DNA of 64,000 nucleotides from Thuidium tamariscinum (taxonomy: Eukaryota; Streptophyta; Bryopsida; Hypnales; Thuidiaceae). Every line of letters starts with the position of its first letter. Within the stretch, counting starts at the first letter, position 1. The notes beneath the pieces are model-generated. The model saw only the letters and a program-made list of their open reading frames with translations. It was not told where the DNA came from and did not search any database. Made by a program: the position numbers and the translations under genes. Below are positions 59,401 through 64,000 of the stretch, piece after piece. The DNA is taken from positions 20,735,067-20,799,066 of the forward strand of contig OX344758.2 of assembly GCA_947034885.2 (NCBI GenBank), given 5' to 3'.

Positions 59401-62400
59401 TTATTTGATTAGTTATGGGTCCCTCTACCTGAGCCTCTACCATATACCATTTAAATTTTGATTGGATCTATGTAGTAGCATATTTTTATTTTTATTATAT
59501 TCTCATAAATATAATATTATAATCATTAAAAGTATTGTAGAATAATCATTTTAATTTCAAATATTTTATAAAAAATTGCTAAATTAGTGTAATTCTTTTA
59601 CACCACTTTTGTAGTTCTACTAAGAGAACAAGACAATGAACAATACAATGTACAAAATCTACAACTATTCATAATACTACTTTACATGCAAAATTTTCAA
59701 CTATGGAACTGTTTAAAAAATAAAAAATTTACAGCCATTTTTTATGGTGTTATGAATCTTGATTTTGTTAGTTTCAAAGAATTGAAGCTCAACATAAGAT
59801 GAGTGATTTTTAGGCAAATTATTCATAAAATCTTGTAGAAAGTTAATTCTTTATCACCTCTATAAAGTTTGGTTTCAATCTAAGTCATAGATTTGAAGTT
59901 TATAATGTAAAAGTGAAAGAAATCCATATTTTCATTTAGTTAAAAATGTGCTTTGATTGGCTCTTTTGGACTTATAATATTTTGGAAAGTTGTCATCCTA
60001 TGCTCATTTTCAAAGGAACTAAGTTTGACATGTATGGAAACAAGTCTTTTATTTTTAAGACCAAAAATGAGTCACCAAATGGTCTTGCAATAGTAATCAC
60101 TTCATTGTTAAATTTCAAATTTTTGGAGATAAATGAAAAAATTGTCACAAATTTGAAGCCAAAATTCAAAATCAAACTAGAAAAAAGAAAAACACACAAT
60201 AGGAAAAAAAAATTTAAGCTACTCAAATCCAAGTACAAGATTACAATTAAATGCTTACTTAAATGATTTTAAGTGGACTATTTTCTACTATTGGTCTAAG
60301 ATATAGTGGTTTTAGGCCATAACTTTTGCCTTGTATTTCTAAATGATCCCAAATGTACATTTAAAGTATGAGGGACTACTTTGCACCTTTATTAGTTTTT
60401 AAATATCTTATAGAATATCATACCATTTGTAGACATCCACGTTTGAGATGTGCATTTTATCATAATATAAATGTTTATCCTTCAATTCCTATTCTATGTC
60501 AAGGAAATAAAATGGATTTTGGATAGGCTTTTGCAATCTCAACTTTTGAAGTGTTTTTTTGAAATTTTTTTGGAAGATAGGAAAAGACACTAGCTTTAAG
60601 AGGACATATATAGTTTTCATTTCAGTTGGTGCCCAAGAACTAAAATATTGCCATCCTAAGGCCAAAACAAAGTTTGATGGGCAATATAAATAAATCCTAG
60701 AAAGTCAAACTAAAATTTTCAAAATTTTCTTTTGATAAAGAATATTTTTGTCTATATTAAAAGATTTGATTGATTCTATTTTTTGTATTTAAAAAATTAT
60801 AGACAATCTAAGCATTTCTTCAAAAAGTAATTGTAGGATTCATTTTTTAACATAATTTTCACAATTTTCCAAGAAATAAAGTTCAATAAGGTTTAATTAG
60901 CTTGCTTAGAACACAAACCCTCAACTAGAATAAGTGATTTTCAATTCCATCTTAGAGCTATTAACAATTTAGTGTTTCCTTCAATCTCATACCTATTTCT
61001 ATACAAAATAGTGAAATAGGTTGCCTTGACAACTAGATTGTCTTATTAAAAAAATTTACTTTACAAGACATTAAAGTCAATAAATCTATCTAAAAGTATT
61101 TCCATTTGTACCTATAAAGGATCATGAGTCCCAATTACAACGCCTTATTCAAAAGTAGTGCATTCTTGTAGAATATCTAAAAGTAATTATATAGTGTCAA
61201 ATGTCAAGAAATTAGTAAAGGGCAACTTATTTTTGCTACTTGTGTACTTAACAATTTTTAAAGAATGATATTTAATTTTCCTATACCTTCAATTCAATTT
61301 TTTAATATAAAAAATTTGAAATTCAAAAATATTTAGTGCAAAAATTTTAAGCAAAAAAGATTCAAAGCCTCAATTTGGGCAAAAGTGTAGTATAATTTGG
61401 ATTTTTTTTACTTCAAACACAATTATCTTGCAATCCACATAGTCAAAGTTTTGAAATTTCTTCTACAAATTGATTTACTTGTCTTGAGCAAAATCCAACA
61501 ATTGAATATAGAAAAAATCAATTTCTGAATTTTTTTGCACTTTGCAATAGAATTGATAGTTTTGAGTTGTTTTTGATGAAAAAAATGCCTTCAAAAATTA
61601 GGAGCAATAATCCCCAAACTCACTAATTTGAACAAGATTTCTACCATAAAAATCTAAATATGGATTTTGAGCCCAAATCCGAAAGGCCCGGGCACAAAAA
61701 CTTACAATTCTATAGATTTTTCAAAACTTACAAAAGCATAGATTTGCAAATTAAATGTCAATTAGTTGCAATCTTGCATTCTAGGCTATCAATGAAGTAG
61801 CTAGTTTTTGTGAAATTGGGCTTGACTTGCAATTCAAGGTCACCTTCATTCAAGTTACAACTTAACAGATTTTGCCGCCTGAGATGCTAAGACTGCTTTG
61901 ACATACTCACTAAAATTGCTACAACTTGTTGATTCAGATTGGTGTTACTAAGGCATGGAGTTTGGGATGGGCTTGGTATTGTTTGAAACCTTTACAACTA
62001 AGTTAAACCCTCTAATGTGTCTTGTTTGTCAGTGTTGTGCAACATGCTAATACTACTAAGAAGGGAATTGAATCCTTTAAATTGAAAGGATTCAATTCCC
62101 TTCTTAGTAGCATACTCATTTTTTATATATGTTTGACATTCTCAAAAGAAAAACATGTAACTAGTCTATTGCAATGAGTTAAAATTCAATTTGTAACATT
62201 TATAACATTTAGACTTTGAATCAATTTAAATCATGTTACAAATGAATTGTTGCTACATTTAGACTTTTCAAAATTTCAATTCAAATATAACATTTGGACT
62301 TTGAATCAAAATTTCGAATTACTAAACATATCCATTTGTCTCATAGCAATACAATAAAAAAATTTAGGACAAGTAGTTTTTAGCCAAAAAACATGAATTT

Positions 62401-63503
62401 TAATCTTATAGCAACTTAGCCAAAAGAAATAGGAAAAGTGGTTTTTAGCCTTGCATTGAATGTTTCAACATTTAGCAACTTCCACTACCAAAAAACATTC
62501 TAGACAAAAAATAGCATTTGAAATTTAAAATTAATTTTATATTTCCACCAACGGAATTAAGGGTAGTAGGGATAGCTCAAATATAGCACACAATCATAGC
62601 TCCGAGGTGAATTCAACCCAAATGGTTTTGAAATTGGTGGTTAGGAGTTATCTAATGCTATTTTAGATTCAAAGAAAACTTAAAGCTAAAATTTAGAATT
62701 TAATTAAAGTTAGCAAACTATAATTACACAGGTTGATCAACAAAGTCAAAGAGTGAGAGTAAAATATAAATTTTGATCTAAAAATATTTATATCTTAGAA
62801 TTTAGAGACAAAAGTTTACCCTCATACAAAACATGATTTTAAAGACTATATCAACTGTAATAAGATTTTAGAAAGCCAAATTTTCCTTGGAAATTATTGC
62901 CTTTATTTAGATTTAAGTGTTTGTGATTTTGTTGAAAACTATTGATACCAATTTCATTAATTATATTGTTAAAAATATAATTCATAAGGATTCTAAATTA
63001 TATCATTAGAATTAATGGAGAACATTGCATGTGGTTATACAATGTATCTAAATGAAATTGGACATAAGGAGAATCTTTGTATGACCTATTTGAAACAACC
63101 TTAAGAATACATGCACTTTGAAGTAGTCACTTATTTTGAGACAAAGGGAGTGCTAAATTCTTCTAATGAAAATAAATTTCGAATCTGTATTGCATATTAG
63201 AGGTTTATATATTTGATATAGTAGTTTCTAAAGAAGGCTTCATTCCTTTTCTTATATATTTCTTACAAACAAATTTAAACTTCATACGCATCATCTTTTT
63301 AAAGCATCACCAAATATATACATACTTCCTCTACATGTCTCAGAATAATGTTGATGTTTCTTTTGTATTTTATAAAAGAAACACATGTTTTATTTTGAGG
63401 GAAAGGGAATATGATTGTGTTTCATCTTTCAACAATGTTGATTTATCTTAATAGTGACAGAGAAATATTAATGAAATAACTAACAACACATGAGCTTCCT
63501 GCA
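59401..63503. other. Intergenic sequence, nothing recognised but one hairpin
   Basis: AT-rich DNA. The 106-codon frame at 59946 is lysine-rich, low in complexity and overlapped by an antisense frame, so I do not call it a gene. No bounded transposon was found in 4 kb. Confidence 0.5.
62053..62110. repeat. Perfect 26-bp stem hairpin
   Basis: Arms of 26 bp, starting CTACTAAGAAGGGAATTG, pair perfectly around a 6-base loop AAATTG. It is too short and too perfect for the decayed surroundings. It could be a miRNA-like hairpin, a tiny MITE or a recent inversion-duplication. Confidence 0.6.
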
Positions 63504-64000
63504 CTAATTTAAAATAGTGTGAGTTTGGTTAATTAGTGTAATACGCACTGATACGATAGATCAGCGTACATCATAAGCTGAGTTTCATACGTACAACGTA
63601 CGAATTACGGTACGTGCCAGTACTTGTGGAGTTTTTGGAGTTGGGAGCCTCCCGCCATGTTGCGGACAATTTTTGGCAGAGCCGCAATGGCCAGTCGGCC
63701 ATAGCCAGTCGGCCCCCCTCCAACAAAACACAGCGCCCCCCCACAAGTTGCCTTTCTCTTCTTCAGCTTCACTATCAACACAGCGAGATTGCCGCTTCGA
63801 GCTCACAGTGGATTGAGAGCGCGCTAATCGCGAGAATTGCGAGCCGTTTCATCGGCGCAACTCACCTTCTCGGGCGAATTCCTGCATCGGGATTGGAGCT
63901 TGAGTGGGAGCTCCGTGGTTATGGAGTTTTCGTAGCATTAGCATGATTGTTGTGCGTTTGATTGGAGAATCGACGATTGCTCCTTATTTTGGGGATCGTT
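63504..64000 (+). promoter_or_regulatory. Duplicate of the EBS/SHL-like promoter and leader
   Basis: This segment aligns with 26079-26560 in the same orientation, with indels and roughly 75 percent identity by eye. It keeps TACGTACAACGTA, GCCAGTACTTG, CCCGCCATGTTGCG, CAACTCACC and GGGCGAATTCCTGC. If spacing is similar, the start codon of a paralogue should lie about 250-350 bp beyond the window. No coding part of that gene is inside the window. Confidence 0.65.
63657..63704 (+). promoter_or_regulatory. Upstream ORF in duplicated promoter
   Basis: This opens MLRTIFGRAAMASRP then stop, 15 codons, at the place matching 26237-26284. The ATG context CCGCCATGT and the last five codons are kept. 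Confidence 0.35.

Noticed and set aside
59946-60266. 106-codon lysine-rich frame
   Set aside because: Low complexity with an overlapping antisense frame; likely chance in AT-rich DNA.
1-64000. CRISPR arrays, rRNA and tRNA genes, bacterial-type operons
   Set aside because: No short regularly spaced direct repeats, no rRNA-like blocks and no tRNA cloverleaf sequence were recognised. The intron-bearing gene and plant transposons point to a plant nuclear genome.

Overview
This window comes from a nuclear plant genome. It is AT-rich, and in 64 kb it holds one clearly intact host gene, a spliced BAH-PHD chromatin-reader gene of the land-plant-specific EBS/SHL family. The rest is nested plant-type transposable elements and their remnants. 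Sparse genes, many foldback and MITE-like elements, and a plant chromovirus fit a large-genome embryophyte such as a gymnosperm or seed-free vascular plant. The sequence alone does not settle the lineage.

Layout. From 1 to 9.4 kb there is a mosaic of small DNA elements: a GGGTGATTGC-ended element, a TTAA-flanked foldback interrupted by a CACTA-type MITE, a PIF/Harbinger-like MITE inserted into its own kind, a 2.1 kb CACTA element with a foldback nested in it, and a decayed hAT-type transposase. From 9.4 to 20.1 kb lies an unclassified element or long LTR with a TATA box on the minus strand. It is split by a young, whole-looking chromodomain Ty3/gypsy element (12872-19062, minus strand, TCTAC target duplication). 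From 20 to 26 kb there are a 190-bp tandem array, a foldback built of 177-bp monomers, and a hAT-like MITE.

From 26.1 to 29.6 kb lies the EBS/SHL-like gene, with five exons, a 213-residue product and a GC-richer promoter. From 32.6 to 50.7 kb there is a second nest. TTAA-flanked elements stand at 32609 and 33704, and a third (39091-47850) is split by an older, broken Ty3/gypsy element with a long 5' LTR. Two inverted copies of a foldback family, each next to a GGGTGATTGC-type element, flank this nest. From 51 to 59.4 kb are a CT-rich 60-bp tandem repeat before a doubtful ORF, two MITEs, and inverted copies of repeats seen near 9 and 21 kb. At the right edge (63504-64000) there is a diverged duplicate of the EBS/SHL-like promoter and 5' region, so a paralogue probably starts just outside the window.

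The points most worth a second look are the duplicated promoter with a conserved 15-codon upstream ORF, the 177-bp-monomer foldback, the TTAA-flanked element family, a possible self-priming site in the chromovirus, and an ORF inside the long LTR of the older element. I found no convincing new multi-gene system. All counts of differences were made by eye.
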